A DNA stretch of 64,000 nucleotides, taken from the NCBI RefSeq assembly GCF_030052815.1, contig NC_079510.1, positions 28,163,823 to 28,227,822 of the forward strand, in the 5' to 3' direction. The notes beneath the pieces are model-generated. The model had not been told where the DNA came from. It made no database searches and worked only from the letters and a program-made list of their open reading frames with translations. Of this stretch, positions 1 through 12,540 are shown piece by piece. Source of the DNA: Hevea brasiliensis (lineage: Eukaryota > Streptophyta > Magnoliopsida > Malpighiales > Euphorbiaceae). The number at the start of each line of letters is the position of its first letter. Within the stretch, counting starts at the first letter, position 1. The translations under genes were made by a program, and so were the position numbers.

Positions 1-123
1 ACGAGCTCTAGATAAAATTTCAAATAATCCTCTTAATATCAAAACAAGCAGAAGCTGGTAGAAAAGTAGCTTGCATGGTGTAGATAAGAGGAGTGCTAAG
101 AACATACTTAGCTAGAGTAATAC
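1..123. other. Flank left of family A, probably Athila LTR
   Basis: No gene is visible. The last five bases (AATAC) nearly match the five after the far end of family A (TATAC at 25989-25993), so this stretch should be the other side of the target that A entered. Right of A lies Athila LTR sequence, so this is inferred to be an upstream piece of the same LTR. Nothing in the 123 bases identifies Athila independently. Confidence 0.4.
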
Positions 124-691
124 TGTAACATCCTCACCTACGTAGTCTGTACGTTATACTGTTCCGATGACTGAGGTTGTCTAAGCAGATAGCCAAAGTA
201 CAGACAGTCAGAATATGGATAACCAGAATATAAACAGTCAGAAATGTTTGGAACTACACTTTGGTGAAAGTGAATAGATATAAATTGATGAAATAAATAA
301 AAAGAAAATACAAGAAAAATTAAGGAAAAACAAAAGAGAGAAAATGAAACTAAGTTAAACGAGTTGGCACCGTAGCGATGGGTGACCACATCGGGAAGTT
401 ACGGTGGAGGCAATTGTCGACTCCAGGACTGCAGAGAACCCTCGAAAATAATTTTTGAGACACAATTAAAGGTCTATAGAGGTATAATTGACATTAAAAA
501 TATCAAAGAAAATTAATGAATTAGTACAAAGAAAAATGAAAAATCAAGAAACCGATAAAAAATCGGTATTGCCGAAAAATCGGGAATATAACCTGAAGAA
601 GGGTATATTGGTCATTTGACACCTAGAGTTACCTTTTGACCTCAATTTCTATTAAAAATAAGTGGTATTAAACTTTGAAAATGTCATGAAA
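124..691 (+). repeat. Family A 5' LTR, first part
   Basis: It aligns by eye with the start of the intact 3' LTR at 22488-23055. It contains the conserved block around GCGATGGGTGACC (about 376-400), flanked by CACCGTA and TACGGTG, which can pair. The LTR breaks at 691/692, where minus-strand family C LTR sequence begins. About 700 bp of LTR present in the 3' copy (about 23056-23761), including its TATA box, is absent from the 5' copy. Confidence 0.85.
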
Positions 692-1050
692 TGTCACACC
701 TTACCCCTCTATAAGGCATAACATGTTCCCGTAGTATACCTAATGAATTACCAACTCCGTTTACTGATAACCCATTAAATACACTACAAGGGATTTTAAA
801 AACTTTTCTTACTTCTTTTACAGTGGTGAGCACTATTTACAGGTGTTAAAAACTTTGGTGAACTGAGGTGAAACAACTAACTCATTTGATTTATTTGGAA
901 TTTCTGTAAAAATTTTGGCAAGTTGCCATCTATATTTTGGATAAAACAGTTCTTCAGAAAACCTGTAAAAAAAAGCACTTCAATAATTTTCCAAATCTCA
1001 ACTCCAATACATTTCTCAACACAACAATTTATCAACACAATTCCATAGGA
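692..1050 (-). repeat. Family C LTR fragment (3' end of LTR only)
   Basis: It matches the first 360 bases (plus-strand order) of the LTRs at 5420 and 13895. The LTR terminus abuts family A at 691/692. At about 1050 the match stops and integrase-coding sequence begins, so about 3.3 kb of LTR and the last part of pol, including the chromodomain, are missing. The junction carries a few extra bases near AGGAATTCC, consistent with an end-joined deletion. Confidence 0.8.
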
Positions 1051-2040
1051 ATTCCAATACAAGGAGAAACTTTGAGGAATACCTTATCACCCACTGCATA
1101 CTCAATATCTCTTCTCTTCAGATCAACATAGGACTTCTGGCGGTCTGATGCAGCCTTGAGCCTATCTCTGATCAATCTAATCTTTTCCTCTGTCTGCTGG
1201 ACAATTTCTGGCCCAATCATCTTCCTTTCACCTACTTCATCCCAACATAAAGGAGTTCTGCACTTCCTGCCATACAAAGCTTCATATGGAGGCATCCCTA
1301 TGCTTGATTGGTAGCTGTTGTTATAAGCAAACTCAATCAAAGGCAAGTGTGTATCCCAACTACCTTCAAACTCAATCACACAAGCCCGTAGCATATCCTC
1401 CAATGTCTGAATAACTCTCTCAGACTGGCCATCTGTCTGTGGGTGGAATGCTGTGCTAAAGTTCAATCTAGTTCCTAGGGCTCTCTGAAGACTACCCCAG
1501 AATCTAGAAGTGAACCTAGGATCTCTGTCAGACACAATTGATACTGGCACTCCATGCAATTTTACAATCTCATATATGTACAATCTGGCCTATCTTTCCG
1601 TGCTATAGTCCATCCGAATCGGCAAAAGTGAGCGGACTTAGTCAATCATCAACTATAACCCATCTTGCATCATGACTACTCTGTGTCCTTGGAAGTCCTG
1701 TAACAAAATCCATAGTTATCCGTTCCCATTTCCACTGCATCGACAAAGGATGTAACAAACCAGTTGGAACTTGATGTTCTGCCTTTACTTGCTGACAAGT
1801 TAGGCATTTGGAAACGAATTCAGCTATATCTCTCTTCATACCCATCCACCAGTAATGCTCCTTCAGCCCTCTGTACATTTTAGTTCCACCAGGGTGCATA
1901 GCAAATGGAGACTCATGTGCTTCCTTCAAAATAGTTTGTCTCAATTCCACATCACTAGGAATGCACACTCTGCCCTGATGTAGCAATAAACCATCATCTC
2001 TCACAGAGAATTCAGGTTTCTTGCCTGTGAACTTCTTTCA
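1051..2040 (-). pseudogene. Family C unit 0 integrase, broken
   Basis: Minus-strand coding pieces at 1032-1583 and 1642-2004 form a Ty3/gypsy integrase. The second piece holds the zinc-binding N-terminus (H of KEAHESPFAMHPGG, then CLTCQQVKAEH) and the start of the catalytic core. The first continues it with [14 protein letters not shown] (second catalytic aspartate) and [14 protein letters not shown] (catalytic glutamate). The reading frame breaks between them at about 1580-1640. The protein end fades into LTR at about 1050, so the C-terminal SH3-like part and chromodomain are lost. This copy cannot encode a working integrase. Confidence 0.85.
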
Positions 2041-3400
2041 GTGACTTCGATATTTTTCATCACTCTGTGCGACCATTACGATCGATCAATCAACACTTTT
2101 GTACATGCCATGCCACTCTTATCTGTCCCTCATCATCAACCTCTAAACGGCATCTTTGTGCTTTCAATTCATATACCATGGACAAAGGAGAAACTCGAGA
2201 CTTGCCATAGTCTTGCGACTTAAGGCGTCGACCACCACATTTGCTTTCACTGGTGATAGTCTATTAAGCAATCATAATCTTTAATGAGTTCTAACCATCT
2301 CCTCTGCCTCAAATTCAATTCCTTACGGGTGCCTAAGTACTTCAAGCTCTTGTGATCTGTGTAAATGTAGCATTTCTCCCCATACAAATAGTGTCTCGGA
2401 TCTTGAGCAAAAACAATAGGTGCTAACTCCAGATCATGTGTTGGGTAGTTCATCTCATGCGGTTTCTGCTGGCGTGTTGCTTAAGCAATGACTTTCCGAT
2501 GTTGCATCGATTACAGCCTAACCCATTGTGAGAAGCATCACTATAAAGCGTGTATTCTTTACGGAGTAGGTAAAGTGAGAACTGAGCTTCGATTAAGCAC
2601 CTCTTCAACTCATCAAAACTTTCTTTGGCATTTATCATCACTGAAATTTCACATCTTTCCGAAGCAGCTTGGTCAGTGGAGAAGATAACATAGAAAACCC
2701 CTTCACAAACCGACGGTAATATCCAGCTAAACCCAGAAAACTGCGAATTTCTGTGATGTTCCTGGGCGGCTTCCAATTAAGGATAGCTTCTACCTTGCTG
2801 GAATCTACCTTGATCCCTTCAGCTGACACAACATGTCCCAAAAAGGAGATTTCGTTCAGCCAAAATTCACATTTCGACAATTTGGCGTATAGCTGTTTCT
2901 CCCTTAAAGTCTGCAGTACAATCCGCAGATGTCTATCATGCTCCTCTGCACTCCTCGAGTATATCAAAATGTCATCAATAAACACCACCACAAATTGATC
3001 AAGATATGGTCTGAAGATAGTGTTCATCAGATCCATAAAAGCAGCTGGAGCATTTGTTAACCCGAATGGCATTACTAGAAACTCATAGTGGCCATATCGA
3101 GTTCTGAAAGCAGTTTTTGGAATACTCTGCTCTTGCACCTTCAACTGATAGTAACCAGATCGCAAATCAATTTTGGAGAATATAGCTGCACCCTTCAATT
3201 GATCAAACAGATCATCAATGCGAGGCAATGGATATCTGTTCTTTATTGTCACCTTATTCAACTGTCGGTAGTCAATGCATAAGCGGAGAGTACCATCCTT
3301 CTTCTTAACAAACAACACTGGTGCTCCCCAAGGTGACACACTATGTCGTATGAAGCCCTTTTCAAGTAATTATTGTAACTGTATCTTCAACTCCTTCAAC
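2041..3400 (-). pseudogene. Family C unit 0 reverse transcriptase-RNase H, broken
   Basis: On the minus strand, 3339-2638 encodes the palm and fingers: [19 protein letters not shown], then [11 protein letters not shown], then [12 protein letters not shown], which contains the FIDD form of the catalytic YXDD box, then the connection [15 protein letters not shown]. RNase H follows in other frames with [14 protein letters not shown] at 2776-2450 and [13 protein letters not shown] at 2453-2247. Frameshifts fall at about 2640-2690 and 2460. Compared with unit 1 (10796-11803), most differences sit at CAG or CTG, so some breaks may be sequencing error. The stretch 2041-2246 should be the RNase H to integrase linker and is not readable as one frame. 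Confidence 0.85.
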
Positions 3401-4060
3401 TCTGCTGGTGCCATTACGTATGGCGTTATGGAGATTGGATCCACACCAGCGTAACATTAATTTCAAATCGCACTTCTCTTTCCGAGGTAATCCGGCAATT
3501 CATCAGAAACACGTGCGGAAAGTCATGTCTTTGTAGGGATGTCCTTCAATCTGGACTCCCCACTTGGGTGTCTACCACATGTGCCAAGTATGCTTCACAC
3601 CCTTTTACGATCATTTTTACGGCTAGTGCAAATTAAATGATGTTGGATGGCAATAGCTGCCTCTCCTTGTATTACCACATCATCAGATCGAGGAGACCAA
3701 AAGTGACTGTCTTCAGCCTACAGTCAATCATGGCATGATGTCTAGCTAACCAATCCATGCCCAAGATGATATCATAATCTCTGAAGGGCATTTCAATGAA
3801 ATCAGACAGGAAAGTGTGTCCTTGGATCACCAAAGGGCAATCTCTATACATCCTATTAACCGACCTCTGTCCTAGCGGACTTGTTACTAGCACCTCAAAG
3901 TCCATTTTTGTACATGGAACAGCAATGCAATCAATGATGCTAGCACTCACATAAGAATGGGTAGAACCCGGATCAAATAGCACAAATACATTCTGGTTAA
4001 AAGTTGAGAAGGTACCAGCCACAACATCAGATGTCTCTGCCTCTTCTCTGTCTCATGGCA
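3401..4060 (-). pseudogene. Family C unit 0 aspartic protease region
   Basis: The minus-strand frame 4022-3672 encodes a retropepsin-like protease. The active-site motif FVLFDPGSTHSYVS is followed by the flap region and DYDIILGMDWLARHHAMIDC, typical of Ty3/gypsy chromoviruses. The linker toward reverse transcriptase (3401-3671) is shifted out of frame several times. The active-site aspartate and glycine are intact, unlike in family B, where the glycine is a serine. Confidence 0.8.
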
Positions 4061-5395
4061 TAGACTCGATCGAGCAATGTCTTGTTCGACTGCTTTCTCG
4101 TGCCTTGGCCTCTTTGGTTACCTCTACCCACGCCTCTACCTCTGCTAGGTGGTTGTGAGCTTCGTGACAGTGGCTCGCAGGAGTGCGGTAGGAGGTGGTC
4201 CAACTCTGCGACTCGGTGCGATCCTTGGCAAAGTGTCCGGTGCCTCCACAGTTATAACAGCTCCAATAGCCTTGTATGCAGATTCCACCATGATTCTTTC
4301 CACAAGTTTCACATTGGCGGGAGGGTAGGAACTTCGGTACTCTGCGACCGGATAGGGAGGTCTCTGTCTGAATGTCTTCCCCTACCGATTTCTTGCCACC
4401 TCTGCCATGTCCCCATAGTTCTTCCTCTTTCCAGTATGACCACTGGAACTCGATCTCTTGATTTTCCCTCTTTCTCTGTCTTCTCGACCTCTTCTTCTCG
4501 GGAGCGTCTCAAACTCAACTCTTTCCAACTCTAGGGCTTGAGAAACAAGTTCGGAGAAGTTAGTGTGTTTGAAGCCGAGCACTTGTACTCTAATCTGGGC
4601 TTCAAGCCGGTTTCAAACCTCTTGCATCTCTCCTGCTGGTAGAGAGTAGACTCACCGCATAATGGCTAAGGCGGGAAAATTCTCTTTCATACTCACCACC
4701 GATCGCCTCTGTTTCAAACTTAAGAATTCTTGTAGCTTCGGTCTACATAAGCATCGAGGATGTATTTCTGCGAATTCCACGAGGAAGTCATTCAGTCAAG
4801 ATCTGCAGTTCTACTGTCGTGGGGAATGGTTTTCCACGATCATAAGCATCCCCTTGTAGTAAGGATCACGAGTATTCAAGTCGAGCTCCTCTGTACAATG
4901 AAGTTTCTTGAACACCCTATCCATCCTCTCTAACCACTGTTCACCTTCTATAGGATCTCTGTCCTTAAACTCTGTAGCCCCATACTTCATCAATTTATCA
5001 TATTGCCTTGTAGGAGGCGTGGTTGTACCACGGGTGTCGAATTGGGACTTGAGTAGGCGCATTACCAGCCATTTGTTGGAATATTGCGACCATCTGTGGC
5101 GAGCGAAGCGAGGAATCATGCAGATCGCTGCGGTAGTCTTCTTGAACCACCGACATTTTATGCAATTTGGGGCATCCCCTTGCACCTCAGCCTCAATAGA
5201 CTGATCGACTGAATGATCACCCTCTTCCATATTCAATGCGAGGATCTTAGCTTTCCTGAACAATAACACAAGAATATTCACTCTCGTTAGTGCATATTTA
5301 TACTGTAATGTCTTGTATGTATCAAACAATGATATTGAGCAGGTTGTACTATGCAAAAAGAACATTCAAATAACAGTGAAAAGCTAATTTAAAAA
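4061..5395 (-). pseudogene. Family C unit 0 gag, broken
   Basis: Capsid-like sequence appears in fragments on the minus strand. The piece at 5365-4811 has TRQYDKLMKYGATEF and WLERMDRVFKKLHCTEELDL. Later pieces at 4582-4309 have KHTNFSELVSQALELERVEF. These match the cleaner gag of family B (37993-39198). The region is split by at least three frameshifts and does not encode a full gag. Many breaks coincide with lost CAG/CTG triplets when compared with unit 1. Confidence 0.75.
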
Positions 5396-5419
5396 CTTTG
5401 CTCTGATACCACTAAAACA
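5396..5419 (-). promoter_or_regulatory. Primer-binding site, family C unit 0
   Basis: The reverse complement reads TGGTATCAGAGC a few bases after the LTR end TGACA. It matches the 3' end of initiator tRNA-Met and would prime minus-strand DNA synthesis. Confidence 0.9.
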
Positions 5420-8400
5420 TGTCACACCTTACCCCTCTGTAAGGCATAACATGTTCCCGTAGTATACCTAATGAATTACCAACTCCGTCTACTGATAACC
5501 CATTAAATACACTACAAGGGATTTTAAAAACTTTTCTTACTTCTTTTCTGATGGTGAGCACTATTTACAGGTGTTAAAAACTTTGGTGAACTGAGGTGAA
5601 ACAACTAACTCATTTGATTTATTTGGAATTTCTGTAAAAATTTTTGGCAAGGTGCCATCTGTATTTTGGATAAAACAGTTCTTCAGAAAACCTGTAAAAA
5701 AGCACTTCAATAATTTTCCAAATCTCAACTCCAATACATTTCTCAACACAACAATTTATCAACACAATTCCATAGGAATTTTTCAAAGTCCGAGATAAGG
5801 AAATATAATACAACTTTTACAATCCAAAACACTCATAATTAATTTACAACTTCAAGGTACAATTTAATTTACAACTGCTCAAAACCAAATACAATATGTA
5901 CATACAGTGTCATACATTACAGTACAAAAAGCAAAAGCGGTATACTCAATATACCAGGTAATCCCTCGCTGGATGTATATGCAGCCTAGTCTGCTGCCCT
6001 GTCTATCTCTCTCTACTGCGACAATAAAATCTTTCATTTGAGACAATGTCTCAGTGGTGCACAACATTAACCAAATCCAATTTAAATCACAATTCATAAG
6101 TCATGTAAATAGTGGATACTTAAAATCATAATTAAATTCAAGACAATAATTGTCAACAAGAATTTAAACTCCATTTCTCAATATCACAATAATTTTCCAT
6201 AAGTCAGATCAGGTTTGAATTCAAAAGACAGTATATGTCAATGAGAGTTTAAATCCATTTCACAATCTCACAATACACATCAATAAATCACACACAGCTT
6301 AATCATGATCCATAATTCAATTCATCCCAAAAGCCGATGGCTAATGAGGTATTCAATTCATCCCAAAAGTCGATGACTAATGAGGAATAACATGGCTAGC
6401 TAGCAAAAATATGAGTACTCCTTCTAGTCGTCCTCAACAGGCACAAAGCTCAACACTTCAGCGAGAGAGGGAATGCAAGTCATCCCACGAGACAAGCTAG
6501 AGAGGAATACAATCAATATACATGATAGCTGTGGTTTCAAACCATTTACAGTGCTTTTCAATCAATAAGTATCCATCAATGTCGTTCAAATAGTTTTTCA
6601 CAGTTTCAAACCATTTACAATATTTTTCAATCAATAAGTGTCCATCAAACATATTTCCACAATTTAAAACAATGATATACAAATAGTCAATATTTATTTC
6701 CATTGAAAATAATTCAAAAGAAACAGTTGTTGTGCACAAACCTCTGATGACTGTCTCCTGGTCTTGACTCAGTATTTCTTTCCCTTTTCTTTGAGTCCTT
6801 GCTAATCGAGAAACACAATTTGAAGTGTTTGATTACCAAATTAAACGGTCTCTATCGATGGGGTTTGGTAAATAATGCACTGAACTCAATTATTCACTAA
6901 GTCACCTAATATACCGACCCTCGTTGCGTTTTAGGTAAATTAGGTTTTAGTGTCGTTAATATGTCACATTCGATAAGGTTTTAGGTTTGGTATGTTTTAC
7001 CAAAGTCATTTCCTTGCTTAGTGCATTTTAATGCAAATTGCTGGATTCCGGAACACTGGTTTGACCTAACCGGACGATCTAGTTCCTTCGGTTTTCGGGT
7101 CTCGGTCGAAACTACAAACTTGTAGATCTAGGTCTTATTGCACGCGGTGCAAAATTTCAGGTCAATCCGAGTTAAGTAGACCAAGTTATGGTCATTACAC
7201 TATTGCTGGTCAAGTGGTACCATTTTAGGTCAATTTTAGGTCAAATTGGTCAATTCTGGTTCGGCCAGTTTTTGGACCCGAACTTGTGCAAGTTGTTTGA
7301 CTTGCTTATGGTCATTTCTGGGTTTTGGTGTCTTCATAAGACTTGTAGGTATGGGTCTTAACTATTCATGGTTAAAATTTCAGGTCAATTGGACCTGGTT
7401 TGAGTGAGTTATGGCCTAAACACTCACTGCTGCCCAATTGGTCATTTTTCAGGTCCTAATTGCACCTAATCCGAATTGGTCATTTTTTTAGGTCACCTTG
7501 CAAGCAGAATTTTGGCATGGTTTCTCAATGAAAGTTGGCACATTTTGTGCCTAGTTTCACCCCAAATTGGTCTCATACCAATTGAGGTTACACATTCAAG
7601 GTTATAGGCTAAAATATACACTGCCCTCAATATGCAATTCACACCCCAACTTCAAACACATTATTTACCTTGCAAGGTTTACTTCCATACCCTACCAAAC
7701 TGTTTTGGCACATTACCAAAAACATTTTCTACATTACATAAGCATTATTTTGGGCAGATTCCAATCACCCTCAACACACCAAATAGCATTCACAATTACA
7801 ATTTCTAATTACCATTACAAGCACACCTAAACATTACAAACCTTACATACACTTTACAACATTAATTTACATACATATCATCAATCCTTCTAGGTCAATA
7901 TTCTGCCCACACTTCCTTCAATATACACCATCACTCAAGTATCCACAAGCTGCCACAAACCATTCTTCAACAGTACATTGCCGTACCAATATACAATTTC
8001 CCATCCAAGTGCATAAATCACCATATAAACATGAAGTAAATCACTAGGTTACTAAATCACCATGATCAACATTATTTCTCATCAATTATATGCATATTAA
8101 ATCATCAAAAACGTGACCCCATGGCTGTCCAAAATGGAAACAACAATAACCCTTCAAACTCAAAATTTTCCTTCACCAAACTAACACCCATAACATAAAC
8201 ATGAACTTTAACAAAGGATTTCTCAAAAATGCAAACTTACCTTTATTTGTAACTTGCTAAACCTTCACCAAACTTCCCAAAATTGGTATCAATATCTTCC
8301 TTGTGATGTGTAGACAAATTTTAGTGAAGAACACTAAGTGATTTGAGTTGGAATGAAGGGAGTTAAGAGAGCTTAAGTGAAACGGCCATGGATGTTTTCT

Positions 8401-9109
8401 CTCACCATCAATTCGGCATATTTGATGGAATGGAGAAGATAAACTATCTGGTGGGTTTAGTGGACTTACACCTGCCATACTTAATGTTTAATTAATCCTA
8501 TAGTGGTCCACTAAGAAGAATTAAATCATATATTAAGTTAACTTTCCCATAATCCACATTTAACCCATGATTTCCACTATTTATTTTAGGTACCACCAAA
8601 TTAATTTTTCATTTCATTTTCTAAGTGTAATACTATTTATTTTTAATGGACATTTAGGTCAAAAGACACTTCGGGATGTCAAATGACCATAATGCCCCTG
8701 TTCGGGTGGCTTTCCCGATTTTTCGGTAACACAGTATTATGTATGTTTTACGATTTATCACTTTTCTTTTTACTAATTATTTAATTTTTCTTTGATCTTT
8801 CTAATGATATTTACTCTTCAACAATGGTCTATTTAAGTCCTAAAAATGTTTCCCAGGGTTCCCCGCAGTCCAGGGCTAGTCAACGGTCCACGCCGTGACT
8901 TCCCGGTGCGGTCACCCATCGCTAGGTTTCCCAGCTCACTTACTCGGTTACATTTCTTTGCTATGATTTTTCCTTTGTTTTTCTTTTCTTGTATTTCATT
9001 ATTTTATGTCTCCTCACTCATATTGAAGTACGGTTCTAGGCATCCTAGCTGTCCTGACAAAGACTGGTCACCGAGCAATGAGCGCACTCTAGAACTTAGG
9101 GGTGTTACA
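5420..9109 (-). repeat. Family C full-length LTR, shared by two units
   Basis: On the minus strand it begins TGTAACACCCC at 9109 and ends GTGTGACA at 5420, about 3.69 kb. Left of it are the primer site and gag of unit 0; right of it are the purine tract and chromodomain end of unit 1. From about 6500 to 9000 it is almost identical to the LTR at 13895-17576, which suggests very recent duplication. It contains an inverted repeat at 6039-6053 (TGAGACA and TGTCTCA), a two-fold micro-repeat at about 6325-6392, and the TGGGTGACC block near its start (about 8920, read on the minus strand). Short open frames inside it (for example 7567-7830) look non-coding. Confidence 0.9.
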
Positions 9110-9140
9110 ATTCTCCCCCTTAAATAAATTTCGTCTCGAA
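9110..9140 (-). promoter_or_regulatory. Polypurine tract, family C unit 1
   Basis: The reverse complement reads TTTAAGGGGGAGAAT directly before the LTR start TGTAACACC. This purine run primes plus-strand synthesis in LTR retrotransposons. Confidence 0.85.
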
Positions 9141-9143
9141 ATT

Positions 9144-9443
9144 TTACAGCATTAGTCTCTGAACAATTTGTGGGTGCTGTCTCCTCATATCCTCTTCACG
9201 TTCCCAAGTTGCTTCCTGGCCTGAATGATGGTTCCACAGCACTTTAACCAGGTGTATCTGTTTGTTCCTCAGCTGTTTCACCTCATAAGCCATAATTTTT
9301 ATGGGTTCTTCCTCATATGAAAGGTCTGGATTTACTTCAATCTCTTCAACTGACAGTACATGAGATGGGTCTGATCTGTACCTCCTTAACATGGACACAT
9401 GGAAGACACTGTGTATCCTTGCTAGCTCTGGAGGTAATGCCAA
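9144..9443 (-). CDS. Family C unit 1 integrase C-terminus with chromodomain
   Basis: This 99-residue frame starts with HSVFHVSMLRRYRSDPSHV, the conserved integrase tail, and continues into a chromodomain-like segment (LRNKQIHLVKVLWNHHSG, then EATWEREEDMRRQHP). In chromoviruses this module follows the integrase and is thought to direct insertion to heterochromatin. The aromatic cage looks incomplete, as in many Tekay-type copies. It was part of the larger pol frame, which is interrupted at 9444-9525, so it is unlikely to be made alone. The end at about 9144 lies just before the purine tract. Confidence 0.85.
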   Translation of the reverse strand: MALPPELARIHSVFHVSMLRRYRSDPSHVLSVEEIEVNPDLSYEEEPIKIMAYEVKQLRNKQIHLVKVLWNHHSGQEATWEREEDMRRQHPQIVQRLML

Positions 9444-9525
9444 CCGGTATGCTCAAGGACCCACTCTTTCCGTAACTTCATATGGTCCGATGAAACGAGG
9501 ACTCGCTTCCCCTTTACGCCAAATC

Positions 9526-10323
9526 TCATAATCCTCTTCCAAGGAGAAACTTTGAGGAATACCTTATCACCTTTGCATACTCAATATCTCTTCTCTTGAG
9601 ATCAACATAGGACTTACGGCGATGCGATGCAGCCTTGAGCCTATCTCTGATCAATCTAATCTTTTCCTCTGTCTGCTGGACAATTTCTGGCCCAATCATC
9701 TTCCTTTCACCTACTTCATCCCAACATAAAGGAGTTCTGCACTTCCTGCCATACAAAGCTTCATATGGAGGCATCCCTATGCTTGATTGGTAGCTGTTGT
9801 TATAAGCAAACTCAATCAAAGGCAAGTGTGTATCCCAACTACCTTCAAACTCAATCACACAAGCCCGTAGCATATCCTCCAATGTCTGAATAACTCTCTC
9901 AGACTGGCCATCTGTCTGTGGGTGGAATGCTGTGCTGAAGTTCAATCTAGTTCCTAGGGCTCTCTGAAGACTACCCCAGAATCTAGAAGTGAACCTAGGA
10001 TCTCTGTCAGACACAATTGATACTGGCACTCCATGCAATTTTACAATCTCATATATGTACAATCTGGCCAATCTTTCCAGGCTATAGTCCATCCGAACTG
10101 GCAAAAAGTGAGCAGACTTAGTCAATCTGTCAACTATAACCCATACTGCATCATGACTACTCTGTGTCCTTGGAAGTCCTGTAACAAAATCCATAGTTAT
10201 CCGTTCCCATTTCCACTGCAGTCGACAAAGGATGTAACAAACCATTTGGAACTTGATGTTCGCCTTTACTTGACAAGTTAGGCATTTGGAAAGCAATTCA
10301 GCTATATCTCTCTTCATACCCAT
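9526..10323 (-). pseudogene. Family C unit 1 integrase core
   Basis: A 265-residue open frame covers most of the Ty3/gypsy integrase. It has zinc-finger residues CLTC, the first catalytic aspartate in VWVIVDRLTKSAHF, the second in [14 protein letters not shown] and the glutamate in [14 protein letters not shown], so the DDE triad is complete. Both ends are frameshifted: the N-terminus at about 10320-10460 (HPGG region garbled) and the C-terminus at about 9530. It is the most complete integrase core of the two C units. Enzyme activity from this copy is unlikely. Confidence 0.85.
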
Positions 10324-10459
10324 CCACCAAGAATGCTCCTTGACCCTCTGTACATTTTAGTTCCACCGTGGTGCATAGCAAATGGAGACTCATGTGCTTC
10401 CTTCAAAATAGTTTGTCTCAATTCCACATCACTAGGAATGCACACTGCTTCGATGTAGC

Positions 10460-11860
10460 AATAAACCATCATCTCTCACAGAGAATTCGGGTTTCTTGCC
10501 TGTGAACTTCTTTCAACAGCTCGATATTTTTCATGACTCTGTGCGACCATTACGATCGATCAATCAACACTTTGTACATGCCATGCCACTACTTATCTGC
10601 CTCATCATCAACCTCTAAAGCGGCATCTTTGTGCTTTCAATTCATATACCATGGACAAAGGAGAAACTCGAGACTTGCCATAGTCTTGCGACTTAAGGCG
10701 TCGACCACCACATTTGCTTTCACTGGTGATAGTCTATTAAGCAATCATAATCTTTAATGAGTTCTAACCATCTCCTCTGCCTCAAATTCAATTCCTTACG
10801 GGTGCCTAAGTACTTCAAGCTCTTGTGATGCATGTAAATGTAGCATTTCTCCCCATACAAATAGTGTCTCCGGATCTTGAGCAAAAACAATAGCTGCTAA
10901 CTCCAGATCATGTGTTGGGTAGTTCCTCTCATGCGGTTTCAGCTGGCGTGACGCATAAGCAATGACATTCCGATCTTGCATCAGTACACAGCCTAACCCA
11001 TTGTGAGAAGCATCACTATAAAGCGTGTATTCTTTACGGAGTAGGTAAAGTGAGAACTGAGCTTGATTAAGCACCTCTTCAACTCATCAAAACTTTGCTG
11101 GCATTTATCTGTCCACTGAAATTTCACATCTTTCCGAAGCAGCTTGGTCAGTGGAGAAGATAACATAGAAAACCCCTTCACAAACCGACGGTAATATCCA
11201 CTAAACCTAAAAGCTGCGAATTTACGTGATGTTCTGGCGGCTTCCAATTAAGGATAGCTTCTACCTTCTTTGGAATCTACCTTGATCCCTTCGGTGACAC
11301 AACATGTCCCAAAAGGAGATTTCGTTCAGCCAAAATTCACATTTCGACAATTTGGCGTATAGCTTTCTCCCTTAAAGTCTGCGATACAATCCGGATGTCT
11401 ATCATGCTCCTCTGCACTCCTCGAGTATATCAAAATGTCATCAATAAACACCACCACAAATTGATCAAGATATGGTGCGAAGATAGTGTTCATCGGATCC
11501 ATAAAAGCGGTGGAGCATTTGTTAACCCGAATGGCATTACTAGAAACTCATAGTGGCCATATCGAGTTCTAAAGCAGTTTTTGGAATAATCTGCTCTTGC
11601 ACCTTTAACTGATAATAACCAGATCGAAAATCAATTTTGGAGAATACAGCTGCACCCTTCAACTGATCAAACAGATCATCAATGCGAGGCAATGGATATC
11701 TGTTCTTTATTGTCACCTTATTCAACTTTCGGTAGTCAATGCATAAGCGGAGAGTACCATCCTTCTTCTTAACAAACAACACTGTTGCTCCCCAAGGTGA
11801 CACACTATGGCGGATGAAGCCCTTTTCAAGTAATTCTTATCGTATCTTCAACTCCTTCAA
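10460..11860 (-). pseudogene. Family C unit 1 reverse transcriptase-RNase H, broken
   Basis: Minus-strand pieces at 11803-11540, 11247-10993 and 11074-10796 carry, in order, the fingers ([20 protein letters not shown]), the [13 protein letters not shown] motif, the [15 protein letters not shown] connection and RNase H ([11 protein letters not shown], then [15 protein letters not shown]). The catalytic FIDD box lies between frames at about 11430-11450. Relative to unit 0 there are many single-triplet losses at CAG/CTG, for example at 11195, 11225, 11300 and 11495. The stretch 10460-10795 should be the RNase H end and linker and has no long frame. Confidence 0.8.
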
Positions 11861-12540
11861 CTCTGCTGGTGCCATTACGTATGGCGTTATGGAGATTGGA
11901 TCCACACCAGCGTAACATTAATTTCAAAGCGCACTTCTCTTTCCGAGGTAATCACGGCAATTCATCAGAAACACGTGCGGAAAGTCATGTCTTGTAGGGA
12001 TGTCCTTCAATCTTTGGACTCCCCACTTGGGTGTCTACCACATGTGCCAAGTATGCTTCACACCCTTTTACGATCATTTTTACGGCTAGTGCGGCCGAAA
12101 TGATGTTGGATGGCAATAGTGCCTCTCCCCTTGTATTACCACATCAGCATCGAGGAGACCAAAAGTGACCGTCTTGACCTACAATCAATCATGGCATGAT
12201 GTCTAGCTAACCAATCCATGCCCAAGATGATATCATAATCTCTGAAGGGCATTTCAATGAAATCGACAGAAAGTGTGTACTAGGATAACCAAACCGCAAT
12301 CTCTATACATACTATTAACCCTGACCTACTGTCCTAGCGGACTTGTTACTAGCACCTCAAAGTACATTATTGAACATGGAACAACAATGCAATCAATGAT
12401 GCTAGCACTCACATAAGAATGGGTAGAACCGGATCAAATAGCACAAATACATTCTGGTTAAAAGTTGAGAAGGTACCAGCCACAACATCAGATGTCTCTG
12501 CCTCTTCTCTCTGTCTCATGGCGTAGACTCGATGGAGCAC
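11861..12540 (-). pseudogene. Family C unit 1 protease region, broken
   Basis: The nucleotide sequence parallels unit 0 at 3401-4060. The DNA encoding the DYDIILGMDWLARHHAM segment lies at about 12180-12250, and the VLFDP active-site segment at about 12420-12460. Frameshifts, including one inside the DPGS motif near 12430, prevent one long reading frame. Confidence 0.7.

Noticed and set aside
4082..4534. 150-residue plus-strand open frame
   Set aside because: Antisense to the family C gag region; serine-rich composition is a shadow effect.
7567..7830. 87-residue open frame, repeated identically at 16033-16296 and in part at 61474-61734
   Set aside because: It lies inside family C LTRs; in the 61474-61734 copy it is antisense to the LTR's orientation and has changed. 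No domain or conserved start context.
8257..8478. 73-residue open frame, also at 16723-16944
   Set aside because: LTR sequence duplicated with the repeat; no recognisable domain.
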